A stretch of DNA of 64,000 nt from Micropruina sp. (GCA_016711205.1 JADJTM010000002.1:620001-684000); one strand, 5' to 3'; positions 39,430 to 48,174 are shown, counted from the first letter of the stretch. Notes: generated by a model not told the origin, from the sequence alone. Made by a program: numbers and translations.

Positions 39430-40548
39430 CTAGTCAAGGCGATTTGCGGCACCGCTAGTCCGCACAGAGTCCGCAGAAAGTCCGAGGACGGTAGTCATCA
39501 GACCGCCTGCGGCGACCCGTGTCCGGTCCTCTGCGGAGGGCCACAGATGCGCGTAGGTGCCCAGCGTCGTGGATGCCGACGCGTGGCCGAGAGCCCGCTG
39601 CACGGTGACCACGTCACACCCGGCGGCGATCAATCCGGACGCGTAGAAGTGCCGCAGATCGTGCAGCCTGACGCCGCCCACGTCCGCGCCGCCGGCCGCC
39701 CGCCGCCACAGGTAGGTGACCCGGTTGTCATGCCACGACGTCCCGCCGTCGGCGAACAGCCAGCGCGCCGGATCGTCACCGGGGCACCACCGGGCGACGT
39801 GCTCGGAGAGCAGTTCGACGAGTTGCTCGGGTAGGTAGACGACGCGCTCCGAGCCGTACTTCGGCGGCACGACCTCCATCCCGCCACCCTCAGCCCGCTG
39901 CAGCTGCCGGGACACGGTCAACGTCCGTCGCAGGAAGTCGACGTCGCCGACGCGGACGCCGGCCGCCTCTCCCTTGCGGAGCCCGGCGAAGGCGCACAAC
40001 GCCATGAACGCCCGGAACGGGGTGCGCACCCCGAGCAGCAGCCCCACCTGCTCCGACGAAGGAATCCGCATGGCCGCCTCGGCCCTGCGCTTGCGGGGCA
40101 GCCGGACCCCGACGCACGGGTCCACCGCGATCACCTTGTCCCGGATCGCGGCGCGAAACACCGATCGCACCTGCTGGAAGCGGACACCGATCGTGGATGC
40201 CGCCAGCCCGTTGGTCACCTGGCTCTGCACCCACGCCTCGACGTGCGAGGTGCGAACGGATCCGATCGGAAGCGCGCCGAACGGCACGGTGGCCATCGCC
40301 CGGTCGAACGACAGGCGGGTGGCCCGCACCCAGACCTGGCGAGCGGACCAGCCCTGGTAGTAGGAAGCGAACGTCACCCGACCGGCTTTCGGGTCCGCGT
40401 ATAGGCCGGTGAGGATCGACGTGGTGACCTCGTCCAGCCACCGCTGCGCATCGACCTTACGGCGGAAGTGGCGGGAGCGCTCCCTGCCGGCGTCGTCTCG
40501 ATAGCGGGCTCGCCATACTCCGTCCGGCCTTCGCGAGATGGACGCCAT
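39430..40548 (-). CDS. int: Tyrosine site-specific integrase
   Basis: The 372-residue recombinase would drive integration and excision at menB. It has an N-terminal arm-binding domain (ISRRPDGVWRARYRDDAGRE), a core-binding SAM-like domain, and the catalytic domain with Arg in GLRKGEAAGV, the HDLRHFYASGLI box, GHAS and the nucleophile Tyr in TLGTYAHLW. I use the ATG at 40548, not the GTG one codon before, because AAGGAGG is optimally placed. Its 3' end contains three AGTCCG repeats that are probably its own arm sites. Confidence 0.95.
   Translation of the reverse strand: MASISRRPDGVWRARYRDDAGRERSRHFRRKVDAQRWLDEVTTSILTGLYADPKAGRVTFASYYQGWSARQVWVRATRLSFDRAMATVPFGALPIGSVRTSHVEAWVQSQVTNGLAASTIGVRFQQVRSVFRAAIRDKVIAVDPCVGVRLPRKRRAEAAMRIPSSEQVGLLLGVRTPFRAFMALCAFAGLRKGEAAGVRVGDVDFLRRTLTVSRQLQRAEGGGMEVVPPKYGSERVVYLPEQLVELLSEHVARWCPGDDPARWLFADGGTSWHDNRVTYLWRRAAGGADVGGVRLHDLRHFYASGLIAAGCDVVTVQRALGHASASTTLGTYAHLWPSAEDRTRVAAGGLMTTVLGLSADSVRTSGAANRLD
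39457..39486. repeat. Left arm-type integrase sites (three 11-bp-spaced repeats)
   Basis: AGTCCGCA at 39457 and 39468 and AGTCCGAG at 39479 recur with 11-bp period. The same triplet, in the same orientation, occurs at the other end of the element. They overlap the last codons of the integrase gene. A 15-bp ATAAGGCCTAGTCAA at 39423-39437 also has a one-mismatch copy at 58201-58215. Confidence 0.8.
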
Positions 40549-40650
40549 CACGCCCTCCTTTCACCGACCAATGCTCCGGGTCGGAAGCTGTCCGGTACGT
40601 TGCCACGCACGCGGGGAAAGGCCGTAGGTCCACCATCTTCTTGCCCGTCA

Positions 40651-41328
40651 TCAGTTCGTCCCCCCGTCTGGTGACTCGTGCGCGTCCGCGGCGGCGGCTT
40701 CGGACTCGGCGCGCCGGGCGGCGACCGCCGCGTTGTGGGCGGTCAGGATCCCCGCGAAGTACTGGCGGTTCACCTCCTCCCTCACGCCGCCGGGCTTGGG
40801 CGGCAGTTGCCCGGTGATGCCCTGCAGTACGCTCACGGCGCCGGCGGAGAGTGTGTCGAGCAGTTCCAGCACTTCCTCGGCCCAGGCCTGTATCTGGTCG
40901 CCCTGGGCAGAGTCGCTGCTGCGTGCGAGGCCGGCTACGACCCGTTCACGGTCGCCGTCGATGGTCGCGAGTTCCTGGTGGATGCCCATCGAGATCCGGA
41001 ACTCGGTCTCCTGTGCGCGCCTGGCGATGTTGGTGAGTTCGCGGAAGGCGTCGTCGGCGTTCGACCAGTCCGCCAGCATGTCGTCCACTGTGGAACCTAG
41101 GACCTCGGCGAGTGCGTAGACCTCGTCGAGTCGGCAGGGGCGTTGGGCCTTCTCGACCCGGTCGATGGTGGCCTGGTGGAACTTCAGCCCGTACTGCTCG
41201 CGGAGTTGGACGGCCAGGTCGGTCTGGGACAGGCCGCGCAGCTCCCGGAGGCGTCGAACTTCGCGTGCGAAGGTCTGGCCCAGCGGGCCGACATCGGCGC
41301 CGCTGGTGGGGGCCTCGGTGTCTGTCAT
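40651..41328 (-). CDS. XRE-family helix-turn-helix regulator
   Basis: The 225-residue protein has an N-terminal HTH domain (LRELRGLSQTDLAVQLREQY, then ATIDRVEKAQR) and a helical, acidic C-terminal half. The ATG at 41328 excludes upstream sequence that overlaps the promoter region. It lies between int and the divergent excisionase-like gene, the usual place for the repressor that keeps an integrated element quiet. A CAACGC-N6-GCGTTG palindrome just upstream is a candidate operator. Confidence 0.85.
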   Translation of the reverse strand: MTDTEAPTSGADVGPLGQTFAREVRRLRELRGLSQTDLAVQLREQYGLKFHQATIDRVEKAQRPCRLDEVYALAEVLGSTVDDMLADWSNADDAFRELTNIARRAQETEFRISMGIHQELATIDGDRERVVAGLARSSDSAQGDQIQAWAEEVLELLDTLSAGAVSVLQGITGQLPPKPGGVREEVNRQYFAGILTAHNAAVAARRAESEAAAADAHESPDGGTN

Positions 41329-41341
41329 GCCCTCAGCGTAA

Positions 41342-41359
41342 CAACGCCATGTTGCGTTG
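41342..41359. promoter_or_regulatory. Candidate operator of the element's XRE regulator
   Basis: CAACGC and GCGTTG form an inverted repeat with 6 nt between. It lies 13 bp upstream of the regulator start codon and 12 bp upstream of the -35 box of the opposing promoter, so binding could control both directions. Confidence 0.5.
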
Positions 41360-41371
41360 CCAATACAGTGC

Positions 41372-41400
41372 TTGACAAGTCGGGGCCTGCCGCTCATAAT
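41372..41400 (+). promoter_or_regulatory. Promoter of the excisionase-like gene
   Basis: A consensus TTGACA (41372-41377) and CATAAT (41395-41400) are separated by 17 nt. It is the closest match to the sigma-70 consensus in the window and points at the small gene at 41441. Confidence 0.75.
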
Positions 41401-41440
41401 CAACATGCTGGTATCCCTACACGCTGCTATGGAGCGAGCG

Positions 41441-41626
41441 ATGATCGACGACACCGAGATCTGGTACACCGACCAGGTGGCCGAGTACCTTCACACCCCC
41501 GCCACCACGATCCGGTGGTGGCGCTACATCGGCCAAGGACCCAAGAGCTTCAAGCTCGGCACCCGCAAGGTCGCCTACCTCCGCAGCGACGTCGAAGCCT
41601 GGCTCCAACGGCAGTACGCCGCATAG
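41441..41626 (+). CDS. xis: Excisionase-like small HTH protein
   Basis: The 61-residue protein is almost entirely a winged HTH of the excisionase/MerR-like type (WYTDQVAEYLHTPATTIRWW, then GTRKVAYLRSDVEAWL). GGAG lies 7 nt before the chosen ATG; in-frame starts at 41429 and 41405 are less well supported. Together with the integrase it probably directs excision. Its strong promoter faces away from the XRE gene. Confidence 0.8.
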   Translation: MIDDTEIWYTDQVAEYLHTPATTIRWWRYIGQGPKSFKLGTRKVAYLRSDVEAWLQRQYAA

Positions 41627-41653
41627 CAGGGCCGCCGTCGGCCACAGGTGCAG

Positions 41654-41686
41654 AGGACCTCCGCGCCAGGCTGGCACGGAGGTCCT
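41654..41686. terminator. Bidirectional hairpin terminator
   Basis: AGGACCTCCG pairs with CGGAGGTCCT; the 13-nt interval can extend pairing through GCC/GGC. It lies between the ends of two convergent genes (41626 and 41752). Confidence 0.6.
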
Positions 41687-41751
41687 GTGCTGGTTGGAGG
41701 ACGGTCCAGGTAAAGCGAGTCGACGTTGACCTGGACGAGGTGGTCCCCCGG

Positions 41752-42387
41752 TCAGTGCTGGTGGGCCATCTGGTAGCCGAGGAGCGCGGGATCGAGCATG
41801 CCGAAGATCATGGCGACGTGGGCGACGACGAGGAAGATGGCGATGAAGATCGCGTGCAGCTTGAGCGCTTGGCCGTCGCCGGTTCCGATCACGCCGAGTT
41901 CGACGAGTGTGATGCCGGCGAAAGGAACGACGCCGGAGAGGTAGAACAGCACGGCGATCACGTCAGCGGGGCCACGCCAGCCGCCGGTCAGGGTGAGCGG
42001 GATCACCGCGTTGATCAGCAGGTGAAGGAAGATCGCGACCATCACCGGGCCGGCGAGCAGGCCGGCGACGCGGCTTGTGGTGCGCACCCAGGCGGGGGTG
42101 GCGTCGCGGAGGAAGAGGATCGCGAGTTCCGTGATTGCCAAGGTTTCGGCGAGCACGACCGGGATCGCCATGAAGACGATCAGGTTGCGCGGCTGGTGGA
42201 CCGCGAGGAGTTCCATGTAGTGGGTCATCCCCATGCTCATGGTCATGCCCAGCTCGTTGGCGACCAGGCTCGGCCCAAGCAGCGCGGCGATGGCGAACGC
42301 GGCGGTCAGTGCGAGGACGGCCGCGGCGACACCGGGGTTCGGCAGGGTCCGGAGGGTGGGGGGACGACGGGCGGTGCTGGTGGTCAT
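41752..42387 (-). CDS. Polytopic membrane protein of the copper region, unknown family
   Basis: The 211-residue protein has about five hydrophobic segments. It contains a Met/His-rich loop after the first helix (ELGMTMSMGMTHYMELLAVH) and ends MAHQH; such Met and His clusters often bind Cu(I). It starts at 42387, the first ATG that gives a normal membrane protein N-terminus. It is divergent from copB, and the shared 185-bp region holds a direct-repeat box and a CsoR-like palindrome. I do not recognise a characterised family; a copper-handling role is inference. Confidence 0.75.
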   Translation of the reverse strand: MTTSTARRPPTLRTLPNPGVAAAVLALTAAFAIAALLGPSLVANELGMTMSMGMTHYMELLAVHQPRNLIVFMAIPVVLAETLAITELAILFLRDATPAWVRTTSRVAGLLAGPVMVAIFLHLLINAVIPLTLTGGWRGPADVIAVLFYLSGVVPFAGITLVELGVIGTGDGQALKLHAIFIAIFLVVAHVAMIFGMLDPALLGYQMAHQH

Positions 42388-42462
42388 GGACGGTCCTCGG
42401 TTCGGGGAATCGGCGGGTCTGTCCAAGGGTCTCGTGCGCGGCGTCCCGTACCCGGCCGCTTT

Positions 42463-42481
42463 CGATGAAGTTTCGATGAAG
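42463..42481. promoter_or_regulatory. Direct-repeat box, candidate response-regulator site
   Basis: CGATGAAG occurs at 42463-42470 and 42474-42481, exactly 11 bp apart (CTTCATCG twice on the other strand). Similar boxes lie at 48084-48102 and, as one clear half, at 46201. An 11-bp direct repeat is the binding mode of OmpR-family regulators. Confidence 0.6.
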
Positions 42482-42529
42482 TTCGCTGCCCTCGGCTCCG
42501 GAGGGGGAATGAAGGACGTGACGGGTCCG

Positions 42530-42558
42530 TTGGTCCGTAAACCCCATGGGGGTATAGA
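42530..42558 (+). promoter_or_regulatory. copB promoter with CsoR-like palindrome in the spacer
   Basis: TTGGTC (42530-42535) and TATAGA (42553-42558) are 17 nt apart. The spacer holds CCCCATGGGG (42542-42551), flanked to give ACCCCATGGGGGTAT. GC-palindromes of this TACCCC/GGGGTA type are the known operators of copper-sensing CsoR repressors. No csoR gene is in the element. Confidence 0.65.
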
Positions 42559-42572
42559 GAGTGGAGGATCGC

Positions 42573-44681
42573 ATGGCCGAGCACGAGACTGCCCATCACC
42601 CACACGGCGATCATGCCGTTGGCGGTTCAGCGGCCCCCAAACCCGCGCCCGCCCACCTGGCGGGCGGCTCTCCGGCCACAGGAGCGAGGATGGCGCACGA
42701 TCGCCATGCCGATGGTCACGGCGACCATTCGGGACGCTTCCGGCGGCTGTTCTGGGGGATGCTGCTGCTGGCGGTGCCGGTGGTGGTGTTGTCGCCGATG
42801 TTCGCGATGCTGGCTGGCTACGAGTTGCCTGCGGGCGGACTGGTGGCGTGGGCGGCGCCGGTACTGGGCACCGTTCTCTACGCGTGGGGCGGGTCCCCGT
42901 TCCTGACGGGCGCGGTCGGCGAGTTGCGGGCTGGTCGCCCGGGGATGATGCTGCTGATCGGGTTGGCGATCTCGGTGGCGTTCGCGGCCAGCTGGGGCGC
43001 CACCATCGGCCTGCTCAGCCCTGAACTGGAGTTCTGGTGGGAACTGGCCCTGCTGATCGTCATCATGCTGCTGGGCCACTGGCTCGAGATGCGTTCGTTG
43101 GCGCGGACCACGAGTGCTCTGGACTCCCTCGCCGCACTCCTGCCGGACACCGCCGAGGTGGTCCGGGGCGAGAGGGTGGAGTTGCGTGCTCCGTCCGAGT
43201 TGCGGGTCGGTGAGGTGGTGCTGGTACGTCCCGGCGGCAGCGTGCCGGCGGACGGACGCATCCTCGAGGGCGAGGCCGATCTTGACGAGTCGATGGTCAC
43301 CGGGGAGTCGAGCACGGTGCACCGCCGTCCGGGCGACCTCGTAACGGCCGGAACCGTCACCACCGACTCGGGGCTGCGCGTCGAGGTGACCGCAACGGGC
43401 GACGACACGACCCTGGCGGGCATCCGCAGACTGGTCGAGCAGGCCCAGAGTTCTACCTCCCGGGCGCAGCGGCTCGCCGACCGTGCCGCCGCCTGGCTGT
43501 TCTGGTTCGCTCTGGTGGCCGCCGCCGCGACCGGTGTGACATGGACGATGCTCGGCGAACCCGAGCAGGCTGTCGCGCGAGTGATCACGGTACTGGTGAT
43601 TGCCTGCCCGCACGCGCTCGGGCTGGCGATTCCGCTGGTGGTGGCAATTGCGACCGAGCGGTCGGCCCGGGCGGGGGTGTTGGTGAAGGACCGGCTCGCC
43701 TTGGAGCGGATGCGCACGGTTACCACGGTCGCGTTCGACAAGACCGGGACACTGACCAGAGGCGAACCGGCACTGGTCGCGGTCGAGTCCGTGCCGGGCG
43801 CGGGCGCCACCGAGGACCAAGTTCTCGCTCTGGCCGCGGCGGCGGAGGCTGACAGCGAACACCCGCTGGCCCGGGCGATCGTCCGGGCAGCGGCGGAGCG
43901 AGGACTTCCCGTGCCGGCGGCGGCTGACTTCGCCTCCCAGCCGGCTCTGGGAGTGACCGCGACTGTCGGCGGTACGCAGGTCCGGGTCGGCGGGCCCCGG
44001 CTGCTCGCCGAGCAGGCACTGGTTGATCCGGCGCCCTATCGCGGGGAAGGTGTGACCCGGCTGTTCGTCTTGCGTGACGGCGTTCTGGTGGGTGTGCTGA
44101 GCCTGGCTGACGAGGTCCGGGCCGAGTCGGCTCCGGCGATCGCCGCGCTGCATCGGCTCGGTATCCGGGTGGCGATGATCACCGGCGACGCCCGTTCGGT
44201 GGCCGACCGGGTGGGGGCGGAGTTGGGCGTGGACACCGTCCTGGCCGAGGTCCGTCCCGAGGACAAGGCTGCCCGGGTCGCCGAGTTGCAGGCCGCGGGC
44301 GATCGGGTGGCGATGGTCGGCGACGGGGTGAACGACGCGCCGGCCCTGGCGCGGGCCGATGTCGGTCTGGCGATCGGTGCCGGCACCGATGTGGCGATCG
44401 CCTCGGCCGGGGTGATCCTGGCCGGTGACGACCCACGGACGGTGGTGTCGGTGATCGAACTGTCCCGGGCGAGCTATCGCAAGATGTTGCAGAACCTGTG
44501 GTGGGCGGCGGGCTACAACCTGGCCGCTGTACCACTTGCCGCAGGCGTGCTGGCACCGATTGGGATCAGCCTGCCGATGGAGCTGGGTGCGGTGCTGATG
44601 TCGGTCTCGACGATCGTGGTGGCTGCGAACGCCCAGTGGCTGCGACGCCTCGACCTGCGCCCCGCCCGGCTCGCTGTCTAG
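42573..44681 (+). CDS. copB: Copper-exporting P1B-type ATPase (CopB-like, CPH motif)
   Basis: The 702-residue pump exports copper or silver across the membrane. The cytosolic N-terminus is His-rich (HETAHHPHGDH, HDRHADGHGDH) without a CxxC domain. The ion-path motif is CPH (IACPHALGLAIPL) in place of the usual CPC, as in the CopB/P1B-3 group. The phosphorylation motif DKTGTLT, TGES, SEHPLARA and GDGVNDAPAL are intact. GGAGG lies 6 nt before the ATG at 42573. Its end overlaps the convergent multicopper oxidase by 4 bp. Confidence 0.95.
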   Translation: MAEHETAHHPHGDHAVGGSAAPKPAPAHLAGGSPATGARMAHDRHADGHGDHSGRFRRLFWGMLLLAVPVVVLSPMFAMLAGYELPAGGLVAWAAPVLGTVLYAWGGSPFLTGAVGELRAGRPGMMLLIGLAISVAFAASWGATIGLLSPELEFWWELALLIVIMLLGHWLEMRSLARTTSALDSLAALLPDTAEVVRGERVELRAPSELRVGEVVLVRPGGSVPADGRILEGEADLDESMVTGESSTVHRRPGDLVTAGTVTTDSGLRVEVTATGDDTTLAGIRRLVEQAQSSTSRAQRLADRAAAWLFWFALVAAAATGVTWTMLGEPEQAVARVITVLVIACPHALGLAIPLVVAIATERSARAGVLVKDRLALERMRTVTTVAFDKTGTLTRGEPALVAVESVPGAGATEDQVLALAAAAEADSEHPLARAIVRAAAERGLPVPAAADFASQPALGVTATVGGTQVRVGGPRLLAEQALVDPAPYRGEGVTRLFVLRDGVLVGVLSLADEVRAESAPAIAALHRLGIRVAMITGDARSVADRVGAELGVDTVLAEVRPEDKAARVAELQAAGDRVAMVGDGVNDAPALARADVGLAIGAGTDVAIASAGVILAGDDPRTVVSVIELSRASYRKMLQNLWWAAGYNLAAVPLAAGVLAPIGISLPMELGAVLMSVSTIVVAANAQWLRRLDLRPARLAV

Positions 44682-46135
44682 TACAGGAGGCTGGTCATCA
44701 TGCCGATCTCGGCGTGGTAGATGTTGTGGCAGTGGTACGCCCACCTGCCGGGATTGTCGGCGTGCAGGTCCGCGGTGACGGTTTGCATGGGCAGCACCAG
44801 GACGGTGTCCTTGCGCAGCCCGCCGTTGCCGGGCAGCGACCAGGTGTGGCCGTGGACGTGCATCGGGTGGGCCATCATCGTCTCGTTGGTCATCTGCAGC
44901 CGGACGCGGGCGCCCGCCGTGGTGCGGATCGGGGTGTCGGAGCCGAACACGGTGCCGTTCATGCCCCAGGCGTACGGCTGCATCTGGCCGTTGAGGGTGA
45001 CCTGTTCGACCTGGTCGGGCTCCCGTTCGGGCAGGCGGGCCGCGTCGGTGGGCAGCAGGGCGGCCATCAGGAGCGGATCGGTGTCCAGCTCGGCAGGACG
45101 CACGGTAGCTGAGGGGGCGCCCCCGGAGCCGGTACGCACCAGGATCAAGCCCTGCCCTGTCTTGCCTTCGGCGGCCGCAACCAGCGGGAAGACACCGTCG
45201 CCGAGGGTGACGAACACGTCGACCCGCTCGCCCTGGGCCAGGTAGAGCGCGCGGGTCTCGACCGGCTGCACCGGGTAGCCGTCGGTGTGGGTGACCGTCA
45301 GCATGTGCCCGCCGAGCGCGACCCGAAACAGGGTGTCGGCGGCGGCATTGATGACCCGGACCCTCACCTTCTGGCCCGGCTTGCCCGTGAGGGTGCGGGG
45401 TGCGGTCGGGACGCGTCCGTTGATCAGATAGTGCGGGTAGGCGATGTCACCGACGTCGCCCAGGGGTGAGGAGCCCATGCCATCCATGCCGGACATGTCG
45501 TGGTTCATGCCCTTGCTGACCGTGCCGTTCTGGGCCTTGAACTCGGCGAGGATGTCGTCGGGGCTCTTGCCGACGCCGTCGGTCCAGTCGTCGAGCACCA
45601 GTACCCACTCGTGGTCATACCCGCCCGGCTCGGCCGGGTCGTCGATGATCAGGGGCGCGTACAGACCGCGGTCGATCTGGACGCCGCTGTGCGGATGGAA
45701 GAAGTAGGTTCCGGGGTCGGGCGCCCGAAAGGTGTAGGTGAGGTTCCCGCCCCTCACGATCGGGTCCTGGGTGAGGCCGGGCACGCCGTCGGCGGCGTTG
45801 TGCAGCCGGATGCCGTGCCAGTGGACACTCGTCTCGGCCGGCAGGCCGTTCTCCACCCGCACCTGGAGCACGTCACCGGCCTTTGCCCGCAACTCCCTGC
45901 CGGGCAGCACGCCGCCATACAGCCAGGTGGACGCGGTGATCCCGCCGAGGTCGACCTGGGCGACCCCGGCGCGGAGGGTGGCCTGCACCGCCGGCGTCCC
46001 CAGCGAGGGCGTCGGCGGCGCAGTGATCGGGGTGGTCGCCGTGGGCCGGGCTGCGGAGCAGGCGCTGAACAGGGCGGCGCCGCCGAGCCCCAGCCCGGTG
46101 GACAGCAGGTGGCGGCGGGAGAACGGTGTCGGCAA
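44678..46135 (-). CDS. Secreted multicopper oxidase
   Basis: The 485-residue enzyme oxidises Cu(I) or organic substrates at the cell surface. It has a twin-arginine signal (FSRRHLLSTGLGLGGAALF) ending in a Cys (SACSAA), so it may be a lipoprotein. Copper ligands are in HWHGIRLH, HPHSG, HPMHVHGH and YHCHNIYHAEIGMM, covering the type 1, 2 and 3 sites. A Met-rich loop (MNHDMSGMDGMG) resembles that of CueO. The only start that keeps the Tat motif is TTG at 46135, with GAAGGG 8 nt upstream. It follows the sensor kinase gene by 55 bp. Confidence 0.93.
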   Translation of the reverse strand: MPTPFSRRHLLSTGLGLGGAALFSACSAARPTATTPITAPPTPSLGTPAVQATLRAGVAQVDLGGITASTWLYGGVLPGRELRAKAGDVLQVRVENGLPAETSVHWHGIRLHNAADGVPGLTQDPIVRGGNLTYTFRAPDPGTYFFHPHSGVQIDRGLYAPLIIDDPAEPGGYDHEWVLVLDDWTDGVGKSPDDILAEFKAQNGTVSKGMNHDMSGMDGMGSSPLGDVGDIAYPHYLINGRVPTAPRTLTGKPGQKVRVRVINAAADTLFRVALGGHMLTVTHTDGYPVQPVETRALYLAQGERVDVFVTLGDGVFPLVAAAEGKTGQGLILVRTGSGGAPSATVRPAELDTDPLLMAALLPTDAARLPEREPDQVEQVTLNGQMQPYAWGMNGTVFGSDTPIRTTAGARVRLQMTNETMMAHPMHVHGHTWSLPGNGGLRKDTVLVLPMQTVTADLHADNPGRWAYHCHNIYHAEIGMMTSLLY

Positions 46136-46190
46136 GGCGCGGCCCTTCGTGTCGGTTCCTTCCAGCGTGCGCGCGAACCCTCCCTCGCCC

Positions 46191-47327
46191 CTACGGTGTT
46201 TGATGAAGTTTCGCTGTCGTTTCGTCCGCTGTCCGGGGCAGCCGCAGGGTGACGGTTGCGCCGGCGCCCGGGCCGTCGCTGGTCGCGGTCAGGTCCCCGC
46301 CGTGGGCGCGGGCGATGGCGCGGGCGATGGCCAGGCCTATCCCGGTGCCGCCGTGGTCGCGGTCCCGGGCGGTGTCGGCCCGGTAGAACCGTTCGAAGAT
46401 GTGGCCCAGGTGTTCACCGGAGATCCCCTCGCCGGTATCGCCGACGGCCACGTTGACCGTGTCGGCACCCGTGTCCAGGCTCACCGTCACCCGTCCGCCG
46501 GGCGGGGTGTGCCGCAGCGCGTTGGACAGCAGGTTGGCCAGCACCTGACCGATCCGCGCCGGATCAACCTCGACCAGCGGACCCGACTTCTCCACGGCGT
46601 CGAGGACCAGCTCGACGCCCTTGCGGTCGTAGCCCTCACCGGCGGCCAGCACTGCGGTGGCGGCGAGGTCGTGGGCGTCGACCGGACGCCGGGCGAGGTC
46701 GAGGCGTCCCTCTTCGGCGGCGGACACCTGAGCGATGTCGTCGGCCAGCCGCGCGATGCGTTCGATCTGGCTGGACAGGATGCTCCAGGCTTCGGGCCCT
46801 GGCTCGATGGCGCCGTCCTCGAGGCTTTCCACACAGATCTCCATGCTGGCCAGCGGGGTGCGGATCTCGTGGGCCAGATCGGTCAGCAACTGGCGACGGG
46901 TGGCCTCCACACCGGCGAGCCGTCCAGCCATGGTGTTGAAGCTGCCGGCCAAGGTGGCCAACTCGCGGGAGTCGGCCGGCCCGACCCGCAGGTCGTAGTC
47001 ACCCTCCGAGATGCGAGACGCGGCCTCGCCGAGGTCGCCCAGCGACCGGCGGAGGCGACGGCTGATCAACACGCTGACCAGGATCGCGCCACTCGCCGCG
47101 ATCGCCAGCCCGATCCCCAGAGCGAGGGTGCCGGCGGTGGTGAACGCCTCCTCCGAATGGGCCAGGACGTCCGGGCTGTCGTGCCCCGCCTCCAGCATGT
47201 GCGCCTCGAACAGCGGCGGGCCGGCGATCGCCGCCACCACGACCATGGTCAGCGCCATGGCTACCGTCACCCCGACCTGAGCAGCCAGCAGCCGGGAGCT
47301 CAAACTGCCCGGGGGTCGGGTGTTCAT
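46191..47327 (-). CDS. Sensor histidine kinase
   Basis: The 378-residue membrane kinase has two transmembrane helices (near 12-35 and 65-88) bracketing a short extracellular loop of about 30 residues, a HAMP domain, the H-box DLAHEIRTPLASME with the phosphorylated His, an N-box NLLSNALRHTP, and DTGEGISGEHL and GTGIGLAIARA ATP-lid motifs. It starts at ATG 47327, which overlaps the regulator stop (ATGA). By location it senses copper or envelope stress; the extracellular loop is too short for a known sensor domain. Confidence 0.93.
   Translation of the reverse strand: MNTRPPGSLSSRLLAAQVGVTVAMALTMVVVAAIAGPPLFEAHMLEAGHDSPDVLAHSEEAFTTAGTLALGIGLAIAASGAILVSVLISRRLRRSLGDLGEAASRISEGDYDLRVGPADSRELATLAGSFNTMAGRLAGVEATRRQLLTDLAHEIRTPLASMEICVESLEDGAIEPGPEAWSILSSQIERIARLADDIAQVSAAEEGRLDLARRPVDAHDLAATAVLAAGEGYDRKGVELVLDAVEKSGPLVEVDPARIGQVLANLLSNALRHTPPGGRVTVSLDTGADTVNVAVGDTGEGISGEHLGHIFERFYRADTARDRDHGGTGIGLAIARAIARAHGGDLTATSDGPGAGATVTLRLPRTADETTAKLHQTP
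46201..46216. promoter_or_regulatory. Half-match to the direct-repeat box upstream of the multicopper oxidase
   Basis: TGATGAAGTTTCGCTG matches the CGATGAAGTTTCGATG layout of the box at 42463, with a weaker second half. It lies inside the 3' end of the kinase gene, about 70 bp upstream of the oxidase start. Confidence 0.4.
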
Positions 47328-48031
47328 CGGCACGGTCCCATCCGGTAGCCGACCCCCCGGATGGTCTCAACGAACACCGCCGGCGAGACCACGGCCAGTT
47401 TGCGGCGCAGGTGCAGGACGTGGACATCGACCAGGTGCTCGTCGCCGACCCAGTCCTCGCCCCACACCGCAGCCACCAGCTGCCGGCGGGCGAATGCCGC
47501 CTTGGGACGGGCCGAGAGAACGCTGAGTAGATCGAACTCCGTCCGGGTGACCTCGACCTCGGTGGCGTCGACGAACACCCGGCGTCCGGCCGGCTCGACC
47601 CGCAGCCGGCCGACCGTGCGGGTCGGCTCCTCCACGACTCGATCAGCCCGGGGTCGGCGCAGCAGCACCTGCACCCGGGCCACCAGCTCGCGAGCGCTGA
47701 ACGGTTTGGTCATGTAGTCATCAGCCCCGCTGGTCAAACCGACCAGCTTGTCGATCTCCTCGTTGCGGGCGGTCAGCATCAGGATGTAGCAGTCGGAGTG
47801 CCGGCGGATCTCCTGGCACACCTGGAGCCCGTCCTTGCCCGGCAGGCCCAGGTCGAGCACCACCACGTCCGGACGCTCGGCCAGCGCCCGCTCGACCGCG
47901 GTGTTGCCATCGAAAGCGGTCGAGGTCCGGAACCCGGCCCGCTGCAGGTAGTTGGCGACCATGCCGGCCAGCACCGTCTCGTCGTCCACCACCAGGACAT
48001 GAGCCGCCGCGGCAGCAGGATCGTGGGTCAT
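47324..48031 (-). CDS. OmpR-family response regulator
   Basis: The 235-residue regulator has a receiver domain with the acidic pair (VVDDE), the phospho-acceptor Asp in VVVLDLGLPG, the switch Thr in LTARN and Lys in TKPF. A winged-helix DNA-binding domain follows (LVDVHVLHLRRKL, TIRGVGYRM). It precedes the kinase gene with a 4-nt overlap. The CTTCATCG repeats next to its own start and near copB and the oxidase are its likely sites. Confidence 0.94.
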   Translation of the reverse strand: MTHDPAAAAAHVLVVDDETVLAGMVANYLQRAGFRTSTAFDGNTAVERALAERPDVVVLDLGLPGKDGLQVCQEIRRHSDCYILMLTARNEEIDKLVGLTSGADDYMTKPFSARELVARVQVLLRRPRADRVVEEPTRTVGRLRVEPAGRRVFVDATEVEVTRTEFDLLSVLSARPKAAFARRQLVAAVWGEDWVGDEHLVDVHVLHLRRKLAVVSPAVFVETIRGVGYRMGPCR

Positions 48032-48083
48032 GACCGCAATGATGCCCCCGCTGGCCCGGCCCGCCTGAGCCGGCGGCGTGCAC

Positions 48084-48102
48084 CTTCATCGTTTCTTCAT
48101 GG
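48084..48102. promoter_or_regulatory. Direct-repeat box between the response regulator and the redox operon
   Basis: CTTCATCG (48084-48091) and CTTCATGG (48095-48102) are 11 bp apart. They lie about 55 bp before the regulator gene (leftward) and 73 bp before the small-protein gene (rightward). A GTCCGG-N8-CCGGAC palindrome follows at 48106-48125. Confidence 0.6.
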
Positions 48103-48174
48103 AGAGTCCGGAGTTTAGACCGGACGGCCACCGCAGGCTATGTGCCGAGCAAGAGACCGGAAGGAGAAGCGAAG

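Noticed and set aside
40457..40651. A 64-codon minus-strand ORF starting at the XRE stop codon and overlapping the integrase start
   Set aside because: It is coupled by TGATG but overlaps the integrase coding region and its ribosome binding site by over 90 bp, and the last third is low-complexity Arg/Pro. A real small protein is not excluded.
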